A stretch of DNA of 64,000 bases from CAYFKJ01 sp964343605 (lineage in GTDB: Bacteria > Pseudomonadota > Alphaproteobacteria > UBA2966). This document shows positions 43,480-51,818 of the stretch, one piece after another. The stretch spans positions 468,823-532,822 of the forward strand of contig CAYFKJ010000004.1 in assembly GCA_964343605.1 (NCBI GenBank), read 5' to 3'. Made by a program: the position numbers and the translations under genes. Positions within the stretch are counted from its first letter, which is position 1. Each line of letters begins with the position of its first letter. The notes below the pieces were generated by a model, which made no database searches, was not told the DNA's origin, and was given only the letters and a program-made list of their open reading frames with translations.

Positions 43480-44903
43480 GACCGACCTCGCGCAAGTTCA
43501 GGGAAAACGTTCATACCGCGCTGAACGACGTCAACCTGCAGGATGCCCTCAACGGCATGGAGGGCGGCTTCGTCGCGGCCCGGCGGGCGGCGCGGGAACG
43601 TCTGCCCGAATACGACGATCTTCGCGACGCGGCGCGGGACATCAAGAACCATACGCTGCAGAACCTCGACGTTTATCTCGAGCGATTCGAGGAAAACGTG
43701 GTCAATACCGGCGGTGCGGTCCATTGGTGCGCCACGCCCGACGAAGCGCGCAACAAGATCCTCGAACTCTGCCGCTCCATCGACGCCAAGACCGTGACCA
43801 AGGGCAAGTCGATGATCGGCGAGGAAATGGACCTCAACAATTTTCTCGAGGCCCATGCCGTCGACCCTGTCGAAACCGATCTCGGGGAATACATCATCCA
43901 ACTGGCCGACGAGGTGCCGAGCCACATCATCGCGCCGGCCATCCACAAGACGAAAGCCCAGGTTTCGGACCTGTTTCACGAACATCACCAAAAATTCGGC
44001 AAGACCGAACGCCTGGAAGAGCCGCTGGACTTATTGAACGAGGCCCGCGAGGTGCTGAGGCCGCAGTACCATAAAGCCGACGTCGGCATTACCGGCGCCA
44101 ATTTCATGATCGCCGAGACCGGATCCACCGTCATCGTTACCAACGAAGGCAACGGCGATCTCACGCAAACGCTGGCCCGCATGCACATCGTGCTGGCGAC
44201 GCCGGAAAAAGTCGTGCCGACGCTGGATGACGCCACGACGTTGCTGCGGGTTCTGGCGCGCACGGCAACCGGCCAGGACATGTCGGTCTACACCACGTTT
44301 TCCACCGGTGCGCGGCGGCCCGCCGACGCCGACGGGCCCGAAAGCTTTCACGTCATCATTCTCGACAACGGTCGCAGCGAGATGGTCGGCGGCGAGTTTC
44401 AGGACATGCTCCGCTGCATCAAGTGCGGCGCTTGCATGAACCATTGTCCGGTCTACACGACCATCGGCGGCCATGCCTATGGCTGGGTCTATCCGGGGCC
44501 CATGGGATCCGTTCTGACCCCCAACCTGATCGGCCTCGAGGAGGGCTGTCACCTGCCCAACGCCTCGACCTTCTGCGGACGCTGCGAGGAGGTCTGCCCG
44601 TTGCGCATCCCCCTGCCGCGGATGTTGCGCCGCCACCGGGAGCGGGCGCACGAGGCCCGCATCACGCCCGCGCCGCAGCGCAACGGCGTCGAACTCTGGG
44701 CCTGGCTGGCGCTGCGGCCGCGGCTCTACCGCTTGGCCACCGCCGTGACGATTGCCGGGCTGCGCCTGCTGGTCGGCGGCCGCGGCAAGTTCAGCCGGCT
44801 GCCGCTCGCCGGAGGTTGGACGCTGGCGCGCGACCTGCCGGCGCCGGAAGGCGGCACCTTCATGGCGCGCTACAAAAAACGCCGGCGGGGGGCGGGGACT
44901 TGA
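43476..44903 (+). CDS. lutB: Lactate utilisation iron-sulfur protein LutB/LldF
   Basis: A 475-residue protein with a LUD domain (GKSMIGEEMDLNNFLE, GANFMIAETGSTVIVTNEGN) followed by ferredoxin-like clusters C-I-K-C-G-A-C-M-N-H-C near residue 313 and FCGRCEEVCPLRIPLP. This is the electron-transfer subunit of the Lut complex. ATG at 43476 overlaps the lutA stop; the frame is open further upstream but that part is a shadow of lutA. The carboxyl tail (GTFMARYKKRRRGAGT) is basic. Confidence 0.96.
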   Translation: MRPTSRKFRENVHTALNDVNLQDALNGMEGGFVAARRAARERLPEYDDLRDAARDIKNHTLQNLDVYLERFEENVVNTGGAVHWCATPDEARNKILELCRSIDAKTVTKGKSMIGEEMDLNNFLEAHAVDPVETDLGEYIIQLADEVPSHIIAPAIHKTKAQVSDLFHEHHQKFGKTERLEEPLDLLNEAREVLRPQYHKADVGITGANFMIAETGSTVIVTNEGNGDLTQTLARMHIVLATPEKVVPTLDDATTLLRVLARTATGQDMSVYTTFSTGARRPADADGPESFHVIILDNGRSEMVGGEFQDMLRCIKCGACMNHCPVYTTIGGHAYGWVYPGPMGSVLTPNLIGLEEGCHLPNASTFCGRCEEVCPLRIPLPRMLRRHRERAHEARITPAPQRNGVELWAWLALRPRLYRLATAVTIAGLRLLVGGRGKFSRLPLAGGWTLARDLPAPEGGTFMARYKKRRRGAGT

Positions 44904-45616
44904 GCGCGCGGGAAGACATCCTCGGCCGGATCCGCCGCAACCTCGGGCCGGCGGGCCGGGCCCAGTCGGAACAGGTCGCCGCCGAACGCCTCGAAACGCC
45001 GCGTCCACGCGCGGGCGAAAACATCATTCCGGCGCGTGGGCAAAAATCCGGGGCGGACTTGCTGCGGGTTTTCCGCGAACAGGCGGAAGGGGTGGACACC
45101 ACGGTGGCCGAAGTCGCCAGCCTGGCCGACGTCCCCGCCGCTGTGACCGACTACCTGGCGGAGCGCAATTTGCCGGCTGAAGCGGTCATGGCGCCCGATC
45201 CGGGCTTCGACGGCATACCCTGGTCGGACAATCCCTTGCTGAGTTTACGCCGGGGGGCGCCCCACAACGACGATGCCATCGGCATCACGCCGGTGATGGC
45301 CGCAATCGCCGAAACCGGTACGTTGCTGATGCTCTCGGGCGCGGAAACGCCGACCACGCTGAATTTCATGCCGGACAACCACATTGCCGTCGTTCGCGCC
45401 AGCCAGGTCGTCGGCACCTATGAGGAAACGTGGGCCGATTTGCGCGGGCGCGAGCCGCGCGAGGGCGATGGCAATTTCATGCCCCGCACGGTGAACTGGG
45501 TGACCGGACCCTCGCGCACCGGTGATATCGACAAGACCATTTTTCTCGGTGCCCACGGCCCCCGCAAACTCCACGTCGTGCTGGTGAGGGACGATGACGA
45601 AGCGGCGCAGGACTGA
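44900..45616 (+). CDS. lutC: Lactate utilisation protein LutC/LldG
   Basis: A 238-residue LUD-domain protein starting SAREDILGRIRRNLG, with ITPVMAAIAETGTLLMLSG and VVRASQVVGTYEETWADL, typical of LutC. Translation appears to start at TTG 44900, overlapping the lutB stop as TTGA, with a G-rich stretch just before it; the family start (M-S-x-R-E-x-I-L) fits this codon exactly. The end overlaps smr by 23 bases. Confidence 0.93.
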   Translation: MSAREDILGRIRRNLGPAGRAQSEQVAAERLETPRPRAGENIIPARGQKSGADLLRVFREQAEGVDTTVAEVASLADVPAAVTDYLAERNLPAEAVMAPDPGFDGIPWSDNPLLSLRRGAPHNDDAIGITPVMAAIAETGTLLMLSGAETPTTLNFMPDNHIAVVRASQVVGTYEETWADLRGREPREGDGNFMPRTVNWVTGPSRTGDIDKTIFLGAHGPRKLHVVLVRDDDEAAQD

Positions 45617-46205
45617 GAAGCCCCAAACCGGCGGTCTGGCCGATGCCGGCCTGTTCGAGGCCGCCATGTCGGACGCTACACCGCTGGATCGCGATACGCG
45701 GCGTCGGTATGTCACCGATGAAGAGGGTTATCTCTCCGAAAATTTCGCTGCGACATCGAAACAAACGCAGCGGAGAGGCCAAGGGCCAGAACGGCGGCGC
45801 AGTGCGGTTGCGCCGGCAGGGGTGGGCAGCCCGGCTACCAGGCCTCAGCACAGCTTCGACCGGGCTACCATGCGGCAAGTCAAGCAGGGTAAGCTAACGG
45901 TTGATCGGAAACTGGATTTGCATGGTCTAACGCAAGCTAAAGCGCACGATCGTTTGATCGGCTTTATCGACAGCGCGGCACGATCAGGGTGCCGCTGCGT
46001 GCTCGTGATCACCGGCAAGGGCGTCCAAGTTACCGAACGACCGGTAGAACAGGGTGACTCCAGAGAACGCGGCGTCCTCCGCCGCATGGTGCCGGTCTGG
46101 CTGACCGCCGGAAACCTGGCCCCGCTGGTCGTTGATTTCCAAAGCGCGCTTCCCAAACACGGGGGTGACGGCGCTTTTTACGTACGTTTGCGGCGACTGG
46201 GCTAG
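45594..46205 (+). CDS. Smr-domain (MutS2-like endonuclease) protein
   Basis: The carboxyl-terminal Smr domain shows KLDLHGLTQAKAHDRLIGFI and CVLVITGKGV, followed by the late AFYVRLRR strand. Smr domains nick branched or structured nucleic acids; the cellular role here is unknown. The first 100 residues are basic and probably disordered. The start lies within the end of lutC, which may reflect coupling or only compact packing. Confidence 0.92.
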   Translation: MTKRRRTEKPQTGGLADAGLFEAAMSDATPLDRDTRRRYVTDEEGYLSENFAATSKQTQRRGQGPERRRSAVAPAGVGSPATRPQHSFDRATMRQVKQGKLTVDRKLDLHGLTQAKAHDRLIGFIDSAARSGCRCVLVITGKGVQVTERPVEQGDSRERGVLRRMVPVWLTAGNLAPLVVDFQSALPKHGGDGAFYVRLRRLG

Positions 46206-46328
46206 ATTTCCAATGTAATAGAACGCCCGAACGGACTTTTCGATGGGGTTTCTTGAGTGAACGAACGGACGGGACAAAAAATTTGAACTAATAAATGCAT
46301 GAAATTGGATGATGAACGGCCGTATTAT

Positions 46329-46345
46329 TTAACCAATATTTAACC
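46329..46345 (+). promoter_or_regulatory. CtrA binding box
   Basis: TTAACCAATATTTAACC fits the full CtrA consensus TTAA-N7-TTAAC. It lies 24 bases before the GTG of the XRE gene, so CtrA bound here would touch or overlap that promoter. Confidence 0.75.
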
Positions 46346-46368
46346 ATAATCCGATCGAAGGAGAAAAA

Positions 46369-46722
46369 GTGACTCCGTTCGGTGAAAAGATTCGCGCCAT
46401 GCGAACAGAACGAAATCTGACGCTGAAGGAAATGGCTGCCGCTCTCGCCGTTTCACCGGCTTATTTATCGGCCCTTGAACACGGCCATCGCGGACGACCG
46501 TCCTCCGGGCTGGTGCGCCAGATCTGCGGCTATTTCGACATCATCTGGGACGAGGCCGAGGAGCTCCGATCCCTGGCCGAGATCTCCCACCCCCGCGCGA
46601 TTATCGACACCGGCGGTCTCAGCGCGCGCCACACCGAACTGGCCAACCGCCTGGCCGCGAAAATCCGCGAAATGGACGACCGGACGGTTGCGCAATTGCT
46701 GGAGGTCTTGAGGGGGGATTAG
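46369..46722 (+). CDS. XRE-family helix-turn-helix regulator
   Basis: Residues about 5-60 form an XRE helix-turn-helix (IRAMRTERNLTLKEMAAALA, then SPAYLSALEHGHRG). The carboxyl-terminal half is helical and charged (NRLAAKIREMDDRTVAQLLEVL) and may mediate oligomerisation. The GTG start at 46369 has AAGGAG seven bases upstream. It resembles a widely kept alphaproteobacterial regulator between smr and hslU, whose targets I cannot name. A CtrA box just upstream links it to cell-cycle or motility control. Confidence 0.9.
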   Translation: MTPFGEKIRAMRTERNLTLKEMAAALAVSPAYLSALEHGHRGRPSSGLVRQICGYFDIIWDEAEELRSLAEISHPRAIIDTGGLSARHTELANRLAAKIREMDDRTVAQLLEVLRGD

Positions 46723-46749
46723 AGCCTTTTCTTGGTCGTCGCTCCGCAG

Positions 46750-48066
46750 CTACAAAATAAACTTCGAAAGATCGGCGTTTTTCGCCAATTCCCCGACCTG
46801 TTCATTGACGTAGTCGGCGTCGATCGTAATCTCCTCGCCCGGCCGGTCGGTCGCGGTAAAGGAAATGTCGTCCAAGAGCTTCTCCAGAACCGTGTGGAGC
46901 CGCCGTGCGCCGATGTTCTCGACGCCGGCGTTGACCTCCGCCGCCAGGTTGGCGATGGCATCGATGGCCTCGTCGCTGAACTCGAGCGTCACGTCCTCCG
47001 TGCCCATCAGGGCGACGTATTGCTTGATCAGGCTGGCTTCCGGTTCGGTCAGGATGCGCTTGAAATCATCCCGGCTCAGCGCCTTCAGTTCGACGCGGAT
47101 CGGCAACCGGCCTTGCAGTTCGGGTAGCAGATCCGACGGTTTGGCCAGATGGAAGGCGCCCGAGGCGATAAAAAGAATATGGTCGGTTTTGACAGGCCCG
47201 TGCTTGGTGGCCACCGTCGTGCCCTCGATCAAGGGCAGGAGATCGCGCTGAACCCCCTCGCGGCTGACCTCGGCCGACCCGCCGTGGCGTTCTGAGCGGG
47301 CGCAGATCTTGTCGATCTCGTCGAGGAACACAATACCGTTCTGCTCCACAGATTCGATCGAGGCGCGCACGATCTGCTCCTCGTCCAGCAGCTTGTCGCT
47401 CTCTTCGGCGATCAGGATGTCATAGGAATCCTCGACCTTCATGCGGCGCTTGCGGGTGTTCTGGCCAAAAGCCTTGCCGAAGACGTCGTTGAGATTGAGC
47501 ATGCCCATGCTGGCGCCCGGCATGCCGGGAACCTCGAAGGTCGGCAAGGCTGATGATCCCGAATCGGCAACCTCCAGCTCGATTTCCTTTTCGGCAAGCT
47601 CGCCGGCCCGCAGCTTCTCGCGAAAACTCTTGCGCGTGCTTTCGCTGGCGTGTTCCCCGACCAGGGCATCCAGCACCCGGTCCTCGGCGGCCAATTCCGC
47701 CTTGGCGGTCACTTCGCGGCGGTTCTTTTCGCGCTGTTGGGCGATGGCGAACTCGACGAGATCGCGCACGATCTGCTCGACGTCGCGGCCGACATAACCG
47801 ACCTCGGTGAACTTGGTGGCCTCGACCTTGACGAACGGCGCTTCCGCCAGACGGGCCAGACGGCGGGCGATTTCGGTCTTGCCGACGCCCGTCGGCCCGA
47901 TCATCAGGATGTTCTTGGGCAGGACTTCCTCGCGCAATTCGTCGCCAAGTTGCTGGCGGCGCCAGCGGTTGCGCAAGGCGATGGCGACGGCGCGCTTGGC
48001 GTCGGTCTGGCCGACGATAAATCGGTCAAGTTCGGAAACGATCTCGCGGGGGCTAAACTCGGTCAT
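46750..48066 (-). CDS. hslU: ATP-dependent protease ATPase subunit HslU
   Basis: An AAA+ unfoldase with FIVGQTDAKRAVAIALRNRWRR, Walker A LMIGPTGVGKTEIARRLA, the pore motif GYVGRDVE, Walker B VFLDEIDKI and the carboxyl-terminal KFIL that inserts into HslV. Length is 438 residues, as usual. It unfolds substrates for HslV. It lies 43 bases after hslV on the same strand and converges on the XRE gene. Confidence 0.98.
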   Translation of the reverse strand: MTEFSPREIVSELDRFIVGQTDAKRAVAIALRNRWRRQQLGDELREEVLPKNILMIGPTGVGKTEIARRLARLAEAPFVKVEATKFTEVGYVGRDVEQIVRDLVEFAIAQQREKNRREVTAKAELAAEDRVLDALVGEHASESTRKSFREKLRAGELAEKEIELEVADSGSSALPTFEVPGMPGASMGMLNLNDVFGKAFGQNTRKRRMKVEDSYDILIAEESDKLLDEEQIVRASIESVEQNGIVFLDEIDKICARSERHGGSAEVSREGVQRDLLPLIEGTTVATKHGPVKTDHILFIASGAFHLAKPSDLLPELQGRLPIRVELKALSRDDFKRILTEPEASLIKQYVALMGTEDVTLEFSDEAIDAIANLAAEVNAGVENIGARRLHTVLEKLLDDISFTATDRPGEEITIDADYVNEQVGELAKNADLSKFIL

Positions 48067-48109
48067 TCTCGTGGTTTCAATTCGTTAGATAGGGGTGTTG
48101 CGCCGCTGG

Positions 48110-48658
48110 TCAGAGGATTTCCACCGTCAGCGACGTATTGGTGTAAACGCATATATCGGCGGCAATTTCGAGGGCCCGGCGGGCGATGGCTTCGGCGTCC
48201 ATGTCGTCACGGTCCGCCAGGGCGCGGGCGGCGGCCAAGGCGTAGTTGCCGCCCGAACCGATGCCGATGATGCCGTCGTCGGTCTCCAGGACATCGCCGT
48301 TGCCGGTGAGCACCAGACTGGTCTCCTTGTCGGCGACGGCCATGAGGGCCTCCAGCCGGCGCAAATAGCGGTCCGTGCGCCAATCCTTGGCCAGCTCGAC
48401 ACAGGCCCGCGTCAGTTGGGTCGGGTATTGCTCGAGCTTGGCTTCCAGCCGTTCGAACAACGTGAAAGCGTCGGCGGTGGCTCCGGCGAAGCCGGCGATG
48501 ACATTGCCGTCGCCCAGGCGCCGTACCTTGCGCGCACTGCCCTTGATTACCGTGTCGCCCAGCGAAACCTGGCCGTCGCCGGCAATAACGACCTGGTCAC
48601 CCTTGCGCACGGCCAAAATCGTCGTGCCATGCCAGGACGGGTGCGAATTCTCGGTCAT
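48110..48658 (-). CDS. hslV: ATP-dependent protease peptidase subunit HslV
   Basis: A proteasome-beta-like peptidase with WHGTTILAVRKG, where the Thr after W-H-G should become the catalytic amino terminus after removal of a short propeptide. VIAGDGQVSLGDTVIK, GFAGATADAFTLFERLE and IGIGSGGNYALAAARAL are family motifs. ATG at 48658 starts MTENSHPS; an in-frame codon at 48688 is less likely. It is first in the hslV-hslU operon. Confidence 0.97.
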   Translation of the reverse strand: MTENSHPSWHGTTILAVRKGDQVVIAGDGQVSLGDTVIKGSARKVRRLGDGNVIAGFAGATADAFTLFERLEAKLEQYPTQLTRACVELAKDWRTDRYLRRLEALMAVADKETSLVLTGNGDVLETDDGIIGIGSGGNYALAAARALADRDDMDAEAIARRALEIAADICVYTNTSLTVEIL

Positions 48659-48705
48659 GGAATGCCTCAAATGGATCAAACCGCGCATCTAGCTTGCGCC
48701 CGCCA

Positions 48706-48735
48706 ACATGTGGCGATTTAAGCCGCCGGGTCAAG
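48706..48735 (-). promoter_or_regulatory. Candidate sigma32 (heat-shock) promoter of hslVU
   Basis: On the minus strand CTTGAC (48735-48730) and CCACATGT (48713-48706) are separated by 16 bases. They match the heat-shock consensus CTTGAA / CCCCATNT at 5 of 6 and 6-7 of 8 positions, about 50 bases before hslV. The hslVU operon is a classical sigma32 target. Confidence 0.5.
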
Positions 48736-48859
48736 GGGCGGATGGCGGAGGGCGCGAAAGTCGCTCTTTGCTGGTTAAACCCCGCTGCACCTGATAAAAG
48801 GACGCCCAACAGAACCGTTTTCGGCCCCGACGGGCGATATTTGTTGAGGAACGCGTCCC

Positions 48860-49483
48860 ATGGACCGTGCATGCCGCGAGGCAAGCGTCGAGCGCAATAC
48901 CAACGAAACCCGGATTTCCGTGTCGCTTAACTTGGACGGTACGGGCCAGTTCGAGGTGTCGACCGGCATCGGTTTTCTCGACCACATGCTGGAGCAGTTG
49001 TCGCGCCACTCGCTGATCGATTTGACGGTCAAGGCGGAAGGCGATCTGCACATCGACTTCCACCACACCACCGAGGATACCGGCATCGCCATCGGCGAAG
49101 CGGTCACGGCGGCACTGGGCGACCGGCGCGGCATCCGCCGCTATGGCTCCGCCGTCGCGCCCATGGACGAAACCTGCACCCGGGTAGCCCTGGATGCCTC
49201 CAACCGGCCCTACTTGATCTGGCGCGTGGAATTCGACCGGCCCAAGTTGGGCGACATGGACACCGAGCTTTTCAAGGAATGGTTCCAGGCCTTCGCCCAG
49301 GCGGCGGGAATCACCTTGCACGTCGAAACGTTCTACGGCGACAACAACCACCACATCGTCGAATCGTGCTACAAGGCCCTGGCCCGGGCATTGCGCGAAG
49401 CGGTGGAAATCGACCCCCGGAAATCGGATGCCATTCCATCGACAAAGGGGGTACTCGGCGGTTCGCTTGGCGAAGGGAGCTGA
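48860..49483 (+). CDS. hisB: Imidazoleglycerol-phosphate dehydratase
   Basis: Manganese-binding histidine motifs GIGFLDHMLEQLSRHS, DFHHTTEDTGIAIGEA and NNHHIVESCYKALARALREA are complete. The enzyme performs the sixth step of histidine synthesis. At 207 residues it is the monofunctional form, without the phosphatase domain of E. coli HisB. It opens the his operon, followed by DUF2628 after four bases. Confidence 0.98.
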   Translation: MDRACREASVERNTNETRISVSLNLDGTGQFEVSTGIGFLDHMLEQLSRHSLIDLTVKAEGDLHIDFHHTTEDTGIAIGEAVTAALGDRRGIRRYGSAVAPMDETCTRVALDASNRPYLIWRVEFDRPKLGDMDTELFKEWFQAFAQAAGITLHVETFYGDNNHHIVESCYKALARALREAVEIDPRKSDAIPSTKGVLGGSLGEGS

Positions 49484-49487
49484 GGGG

Positions 49488-49880
49488 ATGCAGGTGTTTA
49501 CAGCTTACGAAAAAGCGGGTCCCGCCGGCGGCGGTTCGGATGCCGACGTCGTACTGATCAAGGAGGGCGGCTCGTTCGCCGCCATGGTCCTGCCGTTTAT
49601 CTGGCCCTTTTACCGCGGATTGTGGATCGTTCTCGGCGGTCAGATCGTTTTGGCCGGCGCTCTTATCGCGGCGGCGATATTCGTTCCCGGTACCGGCTTG
49701 GCCGTCATCGTCGCATCGCTGGCTTTCATGGCTTTGATGGGGGCGCACGCAAACGACCTCCGGCGCTGGACGCTGCGCATGCGGGGATATGTTTTTTCCG
49801 GCGTCGTGGCCGGCGCCGATATGGCTGAGGCCGAACAGCGTCTTTTTACCGCACTCGGACCGCACATTTATTTGCCGTGA
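49488..49880 (+). CDS. DUF2628 small membrane protein
   Basis: A 130-residue protein with FAAMVLPFIWPFYRGLW followed by a strong hydrophobic hairpin (VLAGALIAAAIFVPG and LAVIVASLAFMALMG), as in DUF2628. The ANDLRRWTLRMRGY segment after the helices is a conserved mark. Function is unknown. GGGAG and GAGGGG precede the ATG at 49488. It sits between hisB and hisH, a placement common in alphaproteobacteria. Confidence 0.88.
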   Translation: MQVFTAYEKAGPAGGGSDADVVLIKEGGSFAAMVLPFIWPFYRGLWIVLGGQIVLAGALIAAAIFVPGTGLAVIVASLAFMALMGAHANDLRRWTLRMRGYVFSGVVAGADMAEAEQRLFTALGPHIYLP

Positions 49881-49896
49881 CAAGAACCTCGAAACC

Positions 49897-50541
49897 ATGA
49901 CCGTGGCGATTATCGACTACGGCTCGGGCAACCTGCGCTCGGCCGCAAAGGCGTTCGAACGTTGTGCGCGCGAACTCGGCACGGCGGAGGAGGTCGTCGT
50001 GACGGCGGATGCCGACGCCGTCGCGGCCGCCGATCGCATCGTTCTGCCCGGCGTCGGCGCTTTCGCCGATTGCCGACGGGGCCTTTACGCCGTCGACGGT
50101 ATGGTGGATGCCCTGACGGAAGCCGTAATCGAACGGGCCAAGCCCTTTCTCGGCATCTGCGTCGGCATGCAGTTGATGGCGACGCGGGGTATCGAGCACG
50201 GCGAACACGAAGGCCTGAACTGGATCGGGGGCGACGTCGTGGCCATTCCGGTGGCGGACGACGATCTCAAAATCCCGCAGATGGGTTGGAACGACCTGAC
50301 GTTCGAACGCACCGACCACCCGGTGCTGGACGGTCTGGCGGCGGGCGATCACGCCTATTTCGTCCACAGCTACCACCTCGAATGCGACAGCGGGAAACAC
50401 CTGCTGGCGAGCGTCGATTACGGCTGCCGTGTGACGGCCATCGTCGGGCGCGACAATCTGATCGGCACCCAGTTCCATCCCGAAAAAAGCCAGGCCGTCG
50501 GACTTCGGCTGATCTCCAATTTCATGCAGTGGCGGCCCTGA
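49897..50541 (+). CDS. hisH: Imidazole glycerol phosphate synthase glutaminase subunit HisH
   Basis: The class I glutaminase triad is visible: Cys88 in FLGICVGMQLMA, and His-x-Glu in TQFHPEKSQ near the end. The start VAIIDYGSGNLRS and the oxyanion strand VLPGVGAF are standard. HisH supplies ammonia to HisF. ATG at 49897 begins the conserved sequence. Its stop overlaps the GNAT gene as TGATG. Confidence 0.98.
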   Translation: MTVAIIDYGSGNLRSAAKAFERCARELGTAEEVVVTADADAVAAADRIVLPGVGAFADCRRGLYAVDGMVDALTEAVIERAKPFLGICVGMQLMATRGIEHGEHEGLNWIGGDVVAIPVADDDLKIPQMGWNDLTFERTDHPVLDGLAAGDHAYFVHSYHLECDSGKHLLASVDYGCRVTAIVGRDNLIGTQFHPEKSQAVGLRLISNFMQWRP

Positions 50542-51083
50542 TGGAAACGTTGGTTGAATGGTTGAGCGAATTCCGCGGCAACGATCTTGAGGATCTCTGC
50601 CAGGCCACCGATGAGGCCATCATCGACGGCAACGGGTTCGGCTGGCTCAAGCCGCCCCAACGCCACAAGCTCGAAACCTATTGGCGGGGCGTACTCTTGG
50701 TGCCGCAACGGCGCATCGTCGTGGCTCGCCTCGACGGCGCGATCGTGGGCTCCGCCCAGTTCGTGTCGCCGCCGCCCAACAACGAGGCCCGCGCCTTTGC
50801 GGCGGAGGTCACCTCGTTTTTCGTTGCACCCTACGCCCGTGGTCACGGTCTCGCGCTGGGATTGATCACGGCGATCGAACAACGCGCCCGGGCCGAGGGC
50901 TACACGGTGCTGGAGCTGGACGTGCGGGCGACCCAGGAGATCGCCATTAAGCTGATCGAGCAAAGCGGCTTCCGGCGCTGGGCCACCAAGGAAAAATACG
51001 CCCTGGTCGAAGGCGCCTACGTTGCGGGCTACTATTACGTCAAGGACCTGGACGGCGATTCCCGTGCGGAGGCCCGCTCATGA
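50541..51083 (+). CDS. GNAT-family N-acetyltransferase
   Basis: A 180-residue acetyltransferase: SFFVAPYARGHGLALGLITA is the acetyl-CoA-binding motif A (R-G-x-G-L/A), and VLELDVRATQEIAIKLIEQSGF is motif B. The substrate is unknown. It is translationally coupled on both sides, by TGATG with hisH and ATGA with hisA, so it is built into the his operon. Whether it acts on a histidine-pathway metabolite is open. Confidence 0.9.
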   Translation: METLVEWLSEFRGNDLEDLCQATDEAIIDGNGFGWLKPPQRHKLETYWRGVLLVPQRRIVVARLDGAIVGSAQFVSPPPNNEARAFAAEVTSFFVAPYARGHGLALGLITAIEQRARAEGYTVLELDVRATQEIAIKLIEQSGFRRWATKEKYALVEGAYVAGYYYVKDLDGDSRAEARS

Positions 51084-51805
51084 TCCTGTACCCCGCCATC
51101 GATTTAAAGGACGGCCAGTGCGTCCGCTTGCTGCGCGGCGAGATGGATCAGGCGACCGTGTTCAACGACGACGCGGGCGCCCAGGCGGCGGCGTTCGCGG
51201 CCGGCGGCTGTGCGTGGCTCCATGTGGTTGATCTCAACGGCGCCTTTGCCGGCCGGCCGATCAACGGCGAGGCCGTGGACGCGATCCTCGGCGCGGTGGA
51301 TGTGCCGGTGCAGCTGGGCGGCGGCATCCGGGACCTGGAGACCATCGCCATGTGGCTGGAGCGCGGCATCGCCCGGGTCATTCTCGGCACCGTCGCCGTG
51401 CGCGATCCGGAACTGGTCAGGCAGGCCTGCAAACAATTCCCGGGCCAGGTGGCCGTCGGCATCGACGCCCGCGACGGTCTGGTGGCTGTCGAGGGTTGGG
51501 CCGAGGTATCCGAGCTAGGCGCCGCCGAACTTGCGTCGCGGTTCGAGGACGCCGGTGTCGCCGCCATCATCTACACCGACATCGACCGCGACGGCGCCAT
51601 GCAGGGCGTCAACGTCCAGGCCACGGCGGATCTGGCCGCGGCGACAACCATTCCGGTCATCGCTTCCGGCGGCGTATCATCTCTCGACGACATTACTGCC
51701 CTCAAGGCCGTTTCCCATCACGGCATCATGGGCGTGATATCCGGCCGGGCGCTCTACGACGGCGGTCTCGATCTCGGTGCGGCCCTTGCCGCCTGTGCGG
51801 CGTGA
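51080..51805 (+). CDS. hisA: ProFAR isomerase HisA
   Basis: A half-barrel-duplicated TIM barrel starting ILYPAIDLKDGQCVRLLRG, with catalytic Asp in that motif and a second in IIYTDIDRDGAMQG, and the phosphate sites VQLGGGIRD and VIASGGVSSLDDI. The enzyme carries out the Amadori rearrangement of ProFAR. It starts inside the end of the GNAT gene and precedes hisF by 13 bases. Confidence 0.98.
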   Translation: MILYPAIDLKDGQCVRLLRGEMDQATVFNDDAGAQAAAFAAGGCAWLHVVDLNGAFAGRPINGEAVDAILGAVDVPVQLGGGIRDLETIAMWLERGIARVILGTVAVRDPELVRQACKQFPGQVAVGIDARDGLVAVEGWAEVSELGAAELASRFEDAGVAAIIYTDIDRDGAMQGVNVQATADLAAATTIPVIASGGVSSLDDITALKAVSHHGIMGVISGRALYDGGLDLGAALAACAA

Positions 51806-51818
51806 CGGGAGGCCGGCC

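Noticed and set aside
44031..45008. Minus-strand frame opposite lutB
   Set aside because: Shadow of lutB with Arg/Ala/Gly-rich composition and no domain.
49962..50540. Upstream extension of the GNAT frame
   Set aside because: It lies in another frame of hisH and is Arg/Gly-rich; the coupled ATG at 50541 begins the recognisable protein.
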